A stretch of DNA of 45,078 nt from Ectothiorhodospiraceae bacterium (GCA_020831885.1 JAFIFU010000026.1:1-45078); one strand, 5' to 3'; shown: positions 28,713 to 37,869, counted from the first letter of the stretch. Program-made: numbers and translations. The notes: a model not told the origin generated them from the sequence alone.

Positions 28713-29477
28713 CTACGCGTTTCCCTGGCGCGTGCCGCACACCGGGCAACCCGGATCCTTGGGTACCCGCACGCGCTGCCAGTCCCCGGTCCGGGCGTCC
28801 CACAGGGTAAGCCAGGTGGTGGTGTCCGGGCCGAACCCCGTGATCAGCCGCATGGCTTCCACCGCCTGCAGGCTGCCGATCACACCCACCACCGGCGCCA
28901 GCACGCCGTTTTCACTGCAGTTCAGGCGCTGATCCTCGGTGGTCCCCGGGGGGAACAGGCAGGCGTAGCAGGGATGGTCCGGCAGGTCCGGCCGGAACAC
29001 CGCGATCTGCCCCTCCAGACGGATCGCCGCGCCGGAAACCAGCGGCCGGCCGGCGGCCACACAGGCGGCGTTGATGGCAAAGCGGGTGGTGAAGTTGTCC
29101 GTGCCGTCCAGAACCAGGTCCACCTGCAGAAGTTGCTGGATCAGGGCATCCTGATCCAGTCGGTGTTGCAGCGTGGTGATCCGGGTGTCCGGGTTCAGCT
29201 CCCGCAGGCGCGCTGCGGCGGACTCCACCTTCGGCCGGCCGATGTCGCTGCTGCCGTGGACGATCTGCCGTTGCAGATTGGAGAGTTCCACCAGATCATC
29301 ATCCGCCAGCACCAGTTGTCCCACGCCACCGGCCGCCAGGTACATGGCGGCCGGGGAGCCCAGACCGCCCATGCCCACGATGAGCACCCGGGCGGCGGCC
29401 AGTTTCTGCTGCCCCTCCATATCCACTTCCGGCAGCATGATCTGGCGGCTGTAACGCAGTAACTGCTCATCATTCAT
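28713..29477 (-). CDS. moeB: Molybdopterin-synthase adenylyltransferase MoeB (HesA/MoeB/ThiF family)
   Basis: An E1-like enzyme that adenylates the C-terminal glycine of a sulfur-carrier protein, MoaD or ThiS. The 254-residue protein has the nucleotide motif VLIVGMGGLGSPAAMYLAAGGVG, catalytic DDDxVELSNLQRQ, the ATP-contacting arginines, and a zinc site CYAC with CPVC near the C-terminus. MoeB and ThiF are hard to separate by sequence; MoeB is favoured by the location next to prmC, as in Pseudomonas and E. coli relatives. ATG 29477 overlaps the prmC stop by 8 nt. Confidence 0.88.
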   Translation of the reverse strand: MNDEQLLRYSRQIMLPEVDMEGQQKLAAARVLIVGMGGLGSPAAMYLAAGGVGQLVLADDDLVELSNLQRQIVHGSSDIGRPKVESAAARLRELNPDTRITTLQHRLDQDALIQQLLQVDLVLDGTDNFTTRFAINAACVAAGRPLVSGAAIRLEGQIAVFRPDLPDHPCYACLFPPGTTEDQRLNCSENGVLAPVVGVIGSLQAVEAMRLITGFGPDTTTWLTLWDARTGDWQRVRVPKDPGCPVCGTRQGNA

Positions 29478-30321
29478 CGGCTGTCCCTCCGCCGTAGCGT
29501 CCTTCACTGATTCTTGGCAGGCCGGCCAGATCCCGGTGGCAGGCCAGTTCGGTGAAGCCGGCGCCCTGCAGCAATGCCCGCACCGCCTGCGCCTGGTCGT
29601 GGCCGTGCTCCAGCACCAGCCAGCCGCCCGCGCGCAGGTGGGCCGGTGCCTGGCGGATGATCAGGCGAAGGGCGGCCAGTCCGTCCGGGCCGGCCACCAG
29701 GGCCTGCCGCGGTTCGTGGCGAATGTCGCCCTGTTCCAGATGGGGGTCGTCTTCCGCCACATAGGGCGGGTTGGATGCGATCAGATGGAAGCGCCGACCC
29801 GACAGGGGCGCGAACCAGTCACCCTGCAGCCACTCCACCCGCAGGCGGCAGAGTTCACCGTTGGACCGGGCCACGGCAAGTGAGGCCTCGGACCGGTCCA
29901 CCGCGGTGATGTGGCATTCGGGTCGTTCACTGGCCAGCGCCAGGGCGATGGCGCCGCTGCCGGTGCCCAGGTCGCACAGATCCCGGGGGCTGGCCGGCGG
30001 GATGTGCGTCAGGCAGCGTTCCACAAGCAATTCGGTCTCCGGGCGGGGGATGAGCACGTCCGGATTCACCGCCAGATCCAGTGTCCAGAAGCCCCGGCGG
30101 CCCAGCAGATAGGCCACCGGTTCGCCGGCCAGCCGGCGGGCCAGCAGGGCGCGGATGGCGGACGCCTCCCGGGTGCTCAGCGGGTACTCGGGGCGGCTGA
30201 AACACAGGCTGCGGTCGACCCCCAGCACGTGGCAACCCAGCAGCTCGGCGTCCAGTCGCGGGCTGTCGGAAACCCCGGCCAGCAGCGAGGCGGATTCCCG
30301 CAGCAGTTCGCCCAGGGTCAT
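29470..30321 (-). CDS. prmC: Release factor glutamine methyltransferase PrmC (HemK)
   Basis: PrmC N5-methylates the glutamine of the GGQ motif in RF1 and RF2. The 283-residue protein has the N-terminal five-helix domain, the linker motif IPRPETELLVE (91-101), SAM-binding DLGTGSGAIALALA (117-130) and catalytic NPPY (184-187). It is usually beside prfA; here its substrate gene prfA is about 5 kb away beyond aroG-dksA-znuACB. The ATG follows the Trm112-like gene's stop by 1 nt. The prmC-Trm112 pairing is meaningful, because Trm112 proteins activate HemK-type methyltransferases in eukaryotes. Confidence 0.95.
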   Translation of the reverse strand: MTLGELLRESASLLAGVSDSPRLDAELLGCHVLGVDRSLCFSRPEYPLSTREASAIRALLARRLAGEPVAYLLGRRGFWTLDLAVNPDVLIPRPETELLVERCLTHIPPASPRDLCDLGTGSGAIALALASERPECHITAVDRSEASLAVARSNGELCRLRVEWLQGDWFAPLSGRRFHLIASNPPYVAEDDPHLEQGDIRHEPRQALVAGPDGLAALRLIIRQAPAHLRAGGWLVLEHGHDQAQAVRALLQGAGFTELACHRDLAGLPRISEGRYGGGTADE

Positions 30322-30322
30322 G

Positions 30323-30583
30323 TCAGTCCAGTGACCGGGCCGTGATGGCCCGTTCTTCCAGCATCACGGGGATTCCGTCGTCCACCGGGTAGATGCGTTC
30401 GCCGTTCTCGGTGATCAGCGCTTCCTTCAACGGTTCGCTCACGGCCTCACCGTCCGCCTGGGTCACGCGACCTTCCTCGATGGCGGCGTTAAGTCGCGCC
30501 AGTTCGTTGCGATTCATGGGGCGCACCGGGATCCGGGTCACCGGGCAGCACAGTATGTCGAGCAGTTTGCGGTCCAGCGCCAT
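30323..30583 (-). CDS. Trm112-like protein (YcaR/UPF0434 relative, extended form)
   Basis: An 86-residue protein with the Trm112 frame: N-terminal LDRKLLDILCCPVTRIPVRP and C-terminal ENGERIYPVDDGIPVMLEE. Between them is a helical insert of about 25 residues that E. coli YcaR (60 residues) lacks, and the zinc-ribbon CxxC is reduced to CPVT, as in the longer Xanthomonas-type proteins. Trm112 activates SAM-dependent methyltransferases in eukaryotes and archaea. It has an excellent Shine-Dalgarno (GAGGAGG) and is the first gene of the Trm112-prmC-moeB unit. Confidence 0.85.
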   Translation of the reverse strand: MALDRKLLDILCCPVTRIPVRPMNRNELARLNAAIEEGRVTQADGEAVSEPLKEALITENGERIYPVDDGIPVMLEERAITARSLD

Positions 30584-30847
30584 GTCCGGCCTCCTCAGGG
30601 AAACACTGGTCGTGTCGGCGTGCGTCGGGAAGTCAATCAGGCGCTTCACCGGCACTGTACGGGCGGGTACGCCGTGTGGTCATTCTACTGCAGTCCCGGG
30701 TGGGGCCGCGAGCCGCCGGGCGGCCCGGCGTGGAGTTTGCCGGCGAGTCCCGTTAACATGAGCGGGGTCACGCGGGCACATGAAGCAAGCCCGGGATTGT
30801 TGTCCGAAACATGCACGAGGCCCGATGGGGCCGAGGTGAAACGAGTC

Positions 30848-31945
30848 ATGGCTGATCCCGCATCGGTAAACAATGCCGTCGAAAACATCAACGTGATCGC
30901 GCAGGAGCTGCTGCCGACACCGGATGCCATCCACCGTGCGCTGCCGCTGACGGAAACGGCGCGCGACACGGTGCTGGTGGGCCGGCGGGTGGTGGAGAGC
31001 ATCCTGGACCGCCGCGACCACCGTGTGTTCCTGGTGGTGGGGCCGTGTTCCATCCATGACCTGGACGCCGCCCGCGACTACGCCGAACGACTGAAACGGC
31101 TGGCGGATGAGGTCAAGGACACGGTGTTCGTCGTCATGCGGGTGTACTTCGAGAAGCCGCGGACCACCGTGGGCTGGAAGGGACTGATCAACGATCCCTA
31201 CATGGACGATTCCTTCCGCATCGACGAGGGCTTGTACAAGGCCCGTGCGCTGCTGCTGGAGCTGGCGGAAATGGGCCTGCCCGCGGCCACGGAGGCGCTG
31301 GACCCCATCTCGCCCCAGTACCTGCAGGATCTGATCACCTGGACGGCCATCGGCGCCCGGACCACGGAGTCCCAGACCCATCGCGAGATGGCCAGTGGCC
31401 TGTCCACCCCGGTGGGGTTCAAGAACGGCACCGACGGCAGCCTGGAAGTGGCCATCAACGCGCTGCACTCGGTGGCGCATCCGCACAGCTTCCTGGGCAT
31501 CAACGGGCAGGGCCAGTGCGCCATCATCCGCACCCGGGGCAACCGCTACGGGCATGTGGTGCTGCGTGGCGGCAACGGTAAGCCCAACTATGATTCCGTG
31601 AGTATCGCCCTGTGCGAGCGCGAGCTGGCCGCGGCCGGACTACCGCTGAACCTGGTGGTGGACTGCAGCCACGCCAATTCCAGCAAGGACCCGGCCCTGC
31701 AACCCCTGGTGCTGGACAACCTGGTGAACCAGATCCAGGAAGGCAACCGTTCCATTGTCGGCATGATGGTGGAGAGCAACATCAATTGGGGTAACCAGAA
31801 GCTCACCGCCGATCCGGCGGATCTGCAGTACGGGGTCTCGGTGACCGACGCCTGCGTCGACTGGGAGACCACCGAGAAATCAGTGCGGGACATGGCGGCG
31901 CGTCTGCGGGATGTGCTGCCGAAGCGGATGGTCGCCGGGGGCTGA
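30848..31945 (+). CDS. aroG: 3-deoxy-7-phosphoheptulonate synthase, class I alpha (AroG/AroF type)
   Basis: Condenses phosphoenolpyruvate and erythrose-4-phosphate, the entry step of aromatic amino-acid synthesis. The 365-residue protein has VVGPCSIHDLDAARDYAERL (metal ligand Cys67), GARTTESQTHREMASGLS, GFKNGTDGS, DCSHANSSKD and the C-terminal SVTDACVDWETTE. Sequence alone does not settle which amino acid inhibits it. ATG 30848 is preceded by GAGGTGA at 30834-30840. The frame is open upstream (ATG 30758) but without an RBS. A terminator follows. Confidence 0.94.
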   Translation: MADPASVNNAVENINVIAQELLPTPDAIHRALPLTETARDTVLVGRRVVESILDRRDHRVFLVVGPCSIHDLDAARDYAERLKRLADEVKDTVFVVMRVYFEKPRTTVGWKGLINDPYMDDSFRIDEGLYKARALLLELAEMGLPAATEALDPISPQYLQDLITWTAIGARTTESQTHREMASGLSTPVGFKNGTDGSLEVAINALHSVAHPHSFLGINGQGQCAIIRTRGNRYGHVVLRGGNGKPNYDSVSIALCERELAAAGLPLNLVVDCSHANSSKDPALQPLVLDNLVNQIQEGNRSIVGMMVESNINWGNQKLTADPADLQYGVSVTDACVDWETTEKSVRDMAARLRDVLPKRMVAGG

Positions 31946-31949
31946 ATGG

Positions 31950-31966
31950 AACCCCGGCGGGGTTTT
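31950..31966 (+). terminator. Rho-independent terminator after aroG
   Basis: AACCCC (31950-31955), loop GGC, GGGGTT (31959-31964) and two further T lie 4 nt after the aroG stop. The stem is short but well formed. Confidence 0.65.
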
Positions 31967-32157
31967 GCCATCCAATCCAGGCACTGATATAAAGGGCCTG
32001 ATTTTCAGGCGGCTGCCGGTGAGAAGCCCTCGCGGGTGGGGAGCGGTTCCCGGCAGACGGGACGGCCGCGCCAGGGGATGGCGGGCTTGACGATCGGGGT
32101 GGAAGTCCCCTGGGTGGCCAGGGTCACGGCTACCGGCAACGGGTGGAGGATATTGAC

Positions 32158-32589
32158 ATGGAACACAAACATGCCCTTCCGGTGAAGGACTTCGCGCCGT
32201 ACGAGGAAACGCGCGGCGAGGAGTACATGAGTGATGCGCAACTGGAGCATTTCCGGGACCTGTTGTTGGCCTGGAAGCGGCAGCTCCAGGAGGAGGTGGA
32301 GCGTACCGTGCATCACATGCGGGACGACGCCACCAACTATGCCGACCCCGCGGACCGCGCCACCCAGGAGGAGGAGTTCGCGCTGGAACTGCGCACCAGG
32401 GATCGGGAGCGCAAACTGATCCGGAAGATCGATCAGACGCTGGAGAAAATCCGCAAGGATGACTACGGCTACTGCGAGCAGTGTGGCGTCGAAATCGGTC
32501 TGCGTCGGCTGGAGGCCCGCCCCACGGCCACGTTGTGCATCGACTGCAAAACCCTGGAGGAAATCCGGGAAAAGCAGCGCGTTGCCTGA
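32158..32589 (+). CDS. dksA: RNA polymerase-binding transcription factor DksA
   Basis: DksA enters the RNA polymerase secondary channel and, with ppGpp, represses rRNA promoters and activates amino-acid promoters. The 143-residue protein has the coiled-coil with DxxDxA tip (Asp63, Asp66), the conserved [21 protein letters not shown], and a four-cysteine zinc finger (Cys106, 109, 127, 130). The full zinc site marks it as the canonical form, not the Cys-poor DksA2 used under zinc limitation, even though znuACB follows. ATG 32158 has GGAGG at 32145-32149. Confidence 0.96.
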   Translation: MEHKHALPVKDFAPYEETRGEEYMSDAQLEHFRDLLLAWKRQLQEEVERTVHHMRDDATNYADPADRATQEEEFALELRTRDRERKLIRKIDQTLEKIRKDDYGYCEQCGVEIGLRRLEARPTATLCIDCKTLEEIREKQRVA

Positions 32590-32640
32590 ACCCTGTGCAG
32601 CGTTCTCTCCGGGGCTGATCAGCCCAACCGGACCTCCATG

Positions 32641-32670
32641 GAAAGGCCCGCCTGGTGCGGGCCTTTCTCT
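32641..32670 (+). terminator. Rho-independent terminator after dksA
   Basis: GAAAGGCCCGC (32641-32651) and GCGGGCCTTTC (32657-32667) form an 11-bp stem with loop CTGGT and a T-rich end. The palindrome GGGCTGATCAGCCC at 32612-32625 lies just before it. Confidence 0.85.
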
Positions 32671-32706
32671 ATTGGGCGGCGCATGGCGATAGCGCGTGCA
32701 TCGGTT

Positions 32707-32725
32707 GATAATGTTATTATGTTTC
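32707..32725 (+). promoter_or_regulatory. Candidate Zur operator upstream of znuA
   Basis: GATAATGTTATTATGTTTC is an AT-rich island in GC-rich DNA 53 nt before znuA. Its left half (AATGTTAT) matches the gammaproteobacterial Zur-box half-site; the right half is degenerate. It contains possible -10 words (GATAAT, TATTAT), so a bound repressor would block the promoter. Regulation of znu genes by Zur is established in relatives; the site is a by-eye call. Confidence 0.45.
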
Positions 32726-32778
32726 GAAATCTCCGTCTTTCGGCTGGTTTGCGTGCTTTCCCAGGGAGGGTCAGACTG

Positions 32779-33678
32779 ATGTCACGCTTGCTATCGATGC
32801 TGTTGTTGTTCGCTTTTTCCGGCGCTTCCATGGCGGCCTCGCCACCGGTTCCCGTGACCGTGAGCGTTCCCCCTCAGGCCTATTTCGTGGAGGCCATCGG
32901 CGGTGATCGCGTTCAGGTCCGGTCCATGGTGGCTCCAGGGCAGTCCACCCACAGCTTCAGTCCGTCTCCGCGCCAGCTTCAGGCACTGGAGGATGCGCGG
33001 ATTTACGTCAAGGTGGGGCACCCGGAATACGTGTTCGAGTACCAGTTCATTCAGATGCTGGAACGGCGTGGCGCGGGGGTGCGCGTGGTGGACATGGCGG
33101 AGGATGTGGACTTCCGGCCCCTGGAGGCCCACGGGCATGACGGTCACCACCACCATCACCATGATGACCATGACGGACACCATGGTCACGGCGACAGCGA
33201 CCCGCATCTGTGGGTATCCCCGGCTATCGTGCGGGCGGCGGCGCCCCGCATTGCCGAAGCCCTTGAGGCGGCGGATCCGGAAGGGGCACCGGTGTACCGG
33301 GAACGGCTCAACGCTTTCCTGCTGGAACTGGATGCGCTGGATGCGGAGATCCGACAGCGTCTGAACGGGCTGGACCGGCGGGTCTTCCTGGTGAATCATC
33401 CCGCCTGGGGCTATTTCGCGGATGACTACGGCCTGCAGCAGATGGCCATCGAAGTGGACGGCAAGGATCCGTCGCCCGCGCAGTTGGCCCGGTTCATCGA
33501 CCGGGCCCGGGCGGAAAGCGTTCGTGTGGTATTCGTTCAGCCCGGATTCTCCCGGCGCAGCGCGGAGGTGATCGCCCGGGAACTGGATATCCGGCTGGTG
33601 GAGATGGACCCCATGAGCAAGGACTGGGGTGCGACCTTGCGCGCCCTGAGTCAGGCCCTGGAGGATGCCCTTTCGTGA
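32779..33678 (+). CDS. znuA: Zinc ABC transporter periplasmic binding protein ZnuA
   Basis: The 299-residue precursor has a signal peptide ending SGASMA and the cluster A-I binding-protein fold. Zinc ligands are His58 (QSTHSFSPSP), His143 (DPHLW), His207 (LVNHPAWGYFADDYGL) and Asp277 (EMDPMSKDW). A His/Asp-rich loop at about 118-138 (with six consecutive histidines) is the usual zinc-gathering loop. ATG 32779 has GGGAGG about 10 nt upstream. The stop overlaps znuC (GTGA). Confidence 0.95.
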   Translation: MSRLLSMLLLFAFSGASMAASPPVPVTVSVPPQAYFVEAIGGDRVQVRSMVAPGQSTHSFSPSPRQLQALEDARIYVKVGHPEYVFEYQFIQMLERRGAGVRVVDMAEDVDFRPLEAHGHDGHHHHHHDDHDGHHGHGDSDPHLWVSPAIVRAAAPRIAEALEAADPEGAPVYRERLNAFLLELDALDAEIRQRLNGLDRRVFLVNHPAWGYFADDYGLQQMAIEVDGKDPSPAQLARFIDRARAESVRVVFVQPGFSRRSAEVIARELDIRLVEMDPMSKDWGATLRALSQALEDALS

Positions 33679-34457
33679 GCGTGCTCGAACTCGGCCGGGA
33701 TTGCATGCTGGAAGTCCGCGGCGTGACATTCGGCTATGATGGCGAAGCGGTGCTGCAGAACGTGGATCTGCGCATCGGGCAACGGGATTTTCTTGCCATT
33801 ATCGGTCCCAACGGCGGGGGCAAGACCACGCTGCTGCGGGTGATCCTGGGGTTGGAACGGCCCTGGTGGGGGCAGGTGCACTGGTATCATCGTCCGTCCC
33901 GGGGCCGCATCGGCTACGTACCGCAGTTCTCCACGTTCGACCGTAACTTCCCGCTGAGTCTGGAAGACGCTGTGCTGATGGGGCGGCTGGGTCAACGCGG
34001 GCCGCTGCGTCGATATCACCGGGAAGACCGGCTGGCCGTGGCCCGGGTGCTGGAACGGCTGAAGCTCGCGGACCATGCCCGTTCCCCCATCGCCGAACTC
34101 TCCGGCGGCCAGATGCAGCGGGCCTTGATTGGCAGGGCGCTGGTGGCGGAGCCTGAGATTCTGTTTCTGGATGAACCCACGGCGTCGGTGGATGCGGAAA
34201 CCCGGACGGTGCTCTCGGCCCTCCTGCAGGAGCTCAACACCCGTATCCCCGTAGTGGTGATCACCCATGACGCCACCAGCATTGCGGCCCAGGTCAAGCA
34301 GATTGCCTGCGTGAACCGCCGTCTCTGGTATCACGGCAGCGGCGAACTCACGAATGAGCAACTGGAGGAGGCCTACGGCTGTCCGGTGGAACTGATCGCC
34401 CATGGCGTGCCGCACCGGGTGCTGGGTGAGCACAGCCATAGCCACCATGGGCACTGA
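33675..34457 (+). CDS. znuC: Zinc ABC transporter ATP-binding protein ZnuC
   Basis: The 260-residue ATPase of the importer: Walker A GPNGGGKTT, Q-loop VPQFSTFD, signature LSGGQMQRALIGRAL, Walker B EILFLDEPTASVD and switch histidine in VVVITHD. The C-terminus is histidine-rich (HSHSHHGH), a feature of several ZnuC proteins. GTG 33675 overlaps the znuA TGA. Confidence 0.95.
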   Translation: MSVLELGRDCMLEVRGVTFGYDGEAVLQNVDLRIGQRDFLAIIGPNGGGKTTLLRVILGLERPWWGQVHWYHRPSRGRIGYVPQFSTFDRNFPLSLEDAVLMGRLGQRGPLRRYHREDRLAVARVLERLKLADHARSPIAELSGGQMQRALIGRALVAEPEILFLDEPTASVDAETRTVLSALLQELNTRIPVVVITHDATSIAAQVKQIACVNRRLWYHGSGELTNEQLEEAYGCPVELIAHGVPHRVLGEHSHSHHGH

Positions 34458-34460
34458 GTC

Positions 34461-35306
34461 ATGGACGAACTGCGCCTGCTCTTCCGTTACGAGTTCATTC
34501 AGAACGCCGTGCTGGCGGGTCTGCTGGCCAGCGTGCTCTCCGGCCTGGTGGGCACCTTCGTCGTCGTCAAGCGTCTGGTGTTCATTGCCGGTGGTATCAG
34601 CCATGCCGCCTTTGCCGGGCTGGGCATCTGCTTTTATCTGGGCCTCAATCCGCTGATTGGCGCCGTGGCGGTGGCGGTGGTCGCCGCGGTGGTGCTGGCC
34701 TGGTTGGGCGAAGGAGGGGCCGGGCGGTCCCAGGATGCCTACATCGGCATTCTCTGGGCTGCGGGCATGGCCGTGGGCATCGTGTTCATCCACATGACGC
34801 CCGGCTATGCACCGGATCTGATGGTCTATCTGTTCGGTGACATCCTCACCGTGACCCGGAACGACGTCTATCTGCTGGCATCGCTGGTGGCCCTGGTGCT
34901 GCTGATCATGATGCTCCTGTACAAGGAGTTCGTGGCCGTTGCCTTTGACGAGACCTTTTCCCGGGTGCAGGGGATTCCGGTCCGTTTACTCACCATGTTG
35001 CTGCTGGTGCTGGTGGCGTTGTCGGTGATCATGCTCATTCAGGTGGTGGGAATCGTCCTGCTGATCGCGCTGTTCACCCTGCCGCCGGTGGTGGCCCTGA
35101 TGCTGGCGCTGCGCAGTTTTACATTGGTGCTGCTGGTGGCAGTGCTGCTGGCCATGCTGATGACCAGCGGCGGCCTGGCGGGTTCCTACTGGCTGGATAT
35201 CCCCTCCGGGCCGGCGATTGTTCTGTTTGGCGTCGTCATCGCCGCCCTGGTCCGGATTGCCGTCTGGCTGCGCAGTCGTCTTCGTTCAGGGGTTCCCGGC
35301 ATGTAG
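34461..35306 (+). CDS. znuB: Zinc ABC transporter permease ZnuB
   Basis: A 281-residue ABC-3 family permease with about eight membrane segments; motifs include FVVVKRLVFIAGGISHAAFAGLG and the cytoplasmic coupling stretch AVAFDETFSRVQGIP. It starts 3 nt after znuC. It is convergent with prfA; the 161-nt gap (35307-35467) shows no clear terminator or gene. Confidence 0.94.
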   Translation: MDELRLLFRYEFIQNAVLAGLLASVLSGLVGTFVVVKRLVFIAGGISHAAFAGLGICFYLGLNPLIGAVAVAVVAAVVLAWLGEGGAGRSQDAYIGILWAAGMAVGIVFIHMTPGYAPDLMVYLFGDILTVTRNDVYLLASLVALVLLIMMLLYKEFVAVAFDETFSRVQGIPVRLLTMLLLVLVALSVIMLIQVVGIVLLIALFTLPPVVALMLALRSFTLVLLVAVLLAMLMTSGGLAGSYWLDIPSGPAIVLFGVVIAALVRIAVWLRSRLRSGVPGM

Positions 35307-35467
35307 CCAGCGGTTTGCGGTCAGGGCGTCGTCGGCACGCCCCAAGGCCGGGGAGCGGGGAAGTGTGCTCCGGCCGGGTCGGAGCCTACCTGCGGTGCAG
35401 TGCAGGGACGGCCGGCGACGAAGCCCGCACGTTATTTCCAAGCGTATACTCGTTCCGGGGGGCAGAG

Positions 35468-36565
35468 TCAGGCGTTTTCCCGGGCCATTTCCGCCAGTTG
35501 CTCCGCCTGGTGTTCCTGGATCAGCGGATTGATCACCTGCTCCAGACCGCCCTGCATGACCTCTTCGAGCTTGTACAGCGTGAGATTGATGCGGTGGTCC
35601 GTGACCCGCCCCTGGGGAAAATTGTAGGTGCGGATGCGCTCGGAGCGGTCACCACTGCCCACCTGAAGCTTGCGCTGGGCACTCTGCTCCGCCACCTGCC
35701 GGTTGCGTTCCTCGGCCAGCAGCCGGGCCTGCAGCAGCGCCATGGCCTTCGCCCGGTTCTTGTGCTGCGAGCGTTCGTCCTGGCATTCCACCACGATACC
35801 GGACGGCAGATGGGTGATGCGGATGGCCGAATCAGTCTTGTTGACGTGCTGGCCGCCTGCTCCGGAGGCCCGGAAGGTGTCCACCTTCAGATCGGCGGTG
35901 TTGATCTCCACGGCATCCACTTCCTGGACTTCCGGCAGCACGGCCACCGTGCATGCGGAGGTGTGGATGCGGCCCTGGGACTCCGTTTCCGGCACTCGCT
36001 GCACCCGATGGGTGCCGGATTCGAACTTCAGTCGTGAATACGCGCCGTGGCCGATGATCCGGGCAATGACCTCCTTGTAGCCCCCGTGCTCCCCCTCGCT
36101 TTCGCTGATCAGCTCGACGCGCCAGCCCTGGGACTCCGCGTAGCGCGAGTACATGCGGAACAGATCCCCGGCAAACAGTGCCGCCTCGTCCCCCCCGGTG
36201 CCGGCGCGGATTTCCAGGAAAATGTTGGCCTGATCGTTGGGGTCCTCCGGGATCAGCAGCAGCTCCAGCGCCCGGCTCAATGCCTCCAGACGCTGTTCGG
36301 CCTCCGTGGCTTCCTCCCGGGCCATGTCCCGCAGCTCGGCGTCGCCCTCGTCCAGCATCTCGCGGGCACCGGCCAGGTCCGACTCCGCCTGGCCGTAGCG
36401 CTCGAAGGTCTGTACCAGTTCCTCCAGCCGCGCGTATTCCCGCGAAAGATCGCGAAACCGGTTCTGGTTGCCGATGATATCCGGGTCCGACAACAGGGCC
36501 GCGATTTCCTCGTAGCGCCCTTGCAGTTGTTCCAGTTTCCCCCGAATCGATGGCTTCAAGCTCAA
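35468..36565 (-). CDS. prfA: Peptide chain release factor 1
   Basis: RF1 reads UAA and UAG and triggers peptidyl-tRNA hydrolysis. The 365-residue protein has the PxT stop-codon anticodon as Pro192-Glu193-Thr194 (PAT in E. coli) and the catalytic GGQ at 237-239, target of PrmC. The start is TTG: TTG 36565 has AGAGG 5 nt upstream and overlaps the hemA stop (TTGA); a second TTG at 36559 would give the E. coli-like MKPSI start. There is no ATG nearby. Confidence 0.95.
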   Translation of the reverse strand: MSLKPSIRGKLEQLQGRYEEIAALLSDPDIIGNQNRFRDLSREYARLEELVQTFERYGQAESDLAGAREMLDEGDAELRDMAREEATEAEQRLEALSRALELLLIPEDPNDQANIFLEIRAGTGGDEAALFAGDLFRMYSRYAESQGWRVELISESEGEHGGYKEVIARIIGHGAYSRLKFESGTHRVQRVPETESQGRIHTSACTVAVLPEVQEVDAVEINTADLKVDTFRASGAGGQHVNKTDSAIRITHLPSGIVVECQDERSQHKNRAKAMALLQARLLAEERNRQVAEQSAQRKLQVGSGDRSERIRTYNFPQGRVTDHRINLTLYKLEEVMQGGLEQVINPLIQEHQAEQLAEMARENA

Positions 36566-37869
36566 GGTTTCCTCTTGGCGGTCGGTAACGGGTGCCGCCG
36601 TTCATCCACGTCATTGTCGTTCAGGTCCAGCAGGTGGCGGGCGCACGCCAGCGTGGCCTTGTCGTTCTGCTCACCCGCTTCGCGCAAACGTGTGGTGGGG
36701 CCGTGCAGCAACCGGTTGGTCAGACTGTAGGCCAGGTAGCGCAGGGTCTCCTCCGGCGTTTCCCCATTGCCCAGGCGTCGCAGCGCCCGGTCCAGCACCA
36801 CATCCCGATGGGCCTCCGCGCTCTCACGAAACCGGCGGATGTCCGGCACCGTGTTCAACGAGCGCAGCCAGACCATGAAACGGTCCGCCTGCAATTCGAT
36901 GATTTCCTCGGCTTCCCGGGCTGCGTGGCGACGGGACCGCAGGTTCTCCTGGATGACATCCTGCAGGTCATCCACGGTGTAGAGGTACACGTCGTCCAGT
37001 TCGTCCACCTCCGGTTCGATGTCCCTTGGGACAGCGATGTCCACCATGAATATCGGTCGCCGGCGGCGCTTGCGCAGTGCCCGCTCCACGCTGCCCTTGC
37101 CCAGCAGGGGCAGCGGGCTGGCCGTGGAGGCGATCACGATGTCCGCTTCCGGCAGCCGATCAGGCAGCTCGGACAGGGGGATGGCATCCCCACCGTGCTC
37201 CGCCGCCAGTTCCTGGGCCCGCTCCCGGGTACGGTTCGCGACGATGAACCGCGTCAGCCCTTGCTGGCGCAGGTGGCGGGCGGTGAGTTCGATGGTCTCC
37301 CCGGCACCCAGCAGCAGGGCCGTGTAGCCGTCCAGCGGGCCGAAGATCTGCCGGGCAAGGCTGACAGCCGCGAAGGCCACGGAGACCGGGTTGGCGCCGA
37401 TACCCGTCTCCGTGCGCACCTGCTTCGAGACGGCGAAGCCGTGCTGGAACAGCCGGTCCAGCACTTGCCCCAGCGTGCCGGCGTGGGCGGCTTCCAGGTG
37501 CGCCGTACGGGCCTGACCGCCGATCTGCGGTTCCCCGAGGACCAGCGAGTCCAGACCGGGGATCACCCGCAGCAGGTGAAGGACGGCATCCCGTCCCTGA
37601 TGAACGTAGAGATAGGGGCGCAACCATTCCGGATCCACGGCGTGACTGCCGGCCAGCCAGTGCAGCACGGTATCCGCGTTGCTCACCGGCTCCATCACCG
37701 TGTAGACCTCGGTGCGGTTGCAGGTCGATATCACCGCTGCTTCGCGGACGCCAGGCCGTTCGGCCAGGGTCTGCAGAGCCTGTTGCAGGCCGTCCACGGG
37801 AAACGCCAGCCGCTCACGCACGTCCAGCGGGGCAGTCCTGTGATTAAGTCCGACAGCGCAGAGAGTCAT
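36562..37869 (-). CDS. hemA: Glutamyl-tRNA reductase HemA
   Basis: Reduces Glu-tRNA(Glu) to glutamate-1-semialdehyde, the first committed step of tetrapyrrole synthesis by the C5 route. The 435-residue protein begins [21 protein letters not shown], with catalytic Cys50 in STCNRTEVY, the [15 protein letters not shown] motif and an NADPH-binding domain ([17 protein letters not shown]). The usual length is about 420. GTG 37908 is an alternative upstream start; ATG 37869 matches the family. hemA-prfA order is conserved across gammaproteobacteria. Confidence 0.96.
   Translation of the reverse strand: MTLCAVGLNHRTAPLDVRERLAFPVDGLQQALQTLAERPGVREAAVISTCNRTEVYTVMEPVSNADTVLHWLAGSHAVDPEWLRPYLYVHQGRDAVLHLLRVIPGLDSLVLGEPQIGGQARTAHLEAAHAGTLGQVLDRLFQHGFAVSKQVRTETGIGANPVSVAFAAVSLARQIFGPLDGYTALLLGAGETIELTARHLRQQGLTRFIVANRTRERAQELAAEHGGDAIPLSELPDRLPEADIVIASTASPLPLLGKGSVERALRKRRRRPIFMVDIAVPRDIEPEVDELDDVYLYTVDDLQDVIQENLRSRRHAAREAEEIIELQADRFMVWLRSLNTVPDIRRFRESAEAHRDVVLDRALRRLGNGETPEETLRYLAYSLTNRLLHGPTTRLREAGEQNDKATLACARHLLDLNDNDVDERRHPLPTAKRKP

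Noticed and set aside
30597-30620. Further copy of the 20-bp repeat (GGAAACACTGGTCGTG)
   Set aside because: Only about 13 of 20 positions match and it overlaps the Shine-Dalgarno of the Trm112-like gene; too weak to list as a repeat.
30758-30847. Upstream in-frame ATG giving a 30-residue extension or leader peptide of aroG
   Set aside because: No ribosome-binding site before 30758, whereas ATG 30848 has GAGGTGA; no aromatic codon run typical of an attenuator.
31979-32010. GCACTGATATAAAGGG and hairpin GCCTGA-TTT-TCAGGC upstream of dksA
   Set aside because: The repeat similarity is eight bases only, and the hairpin lacks a U-run; possible leader structure but not supported. I see nothing else in 31967-32157.
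35307-35467. Terminator or REP unit between znuB and prfA
   Set aside because: GGTCGGAGCCTACC at about 35380 recalls a REP half but has no paired arm; no hairpin with U-run found.
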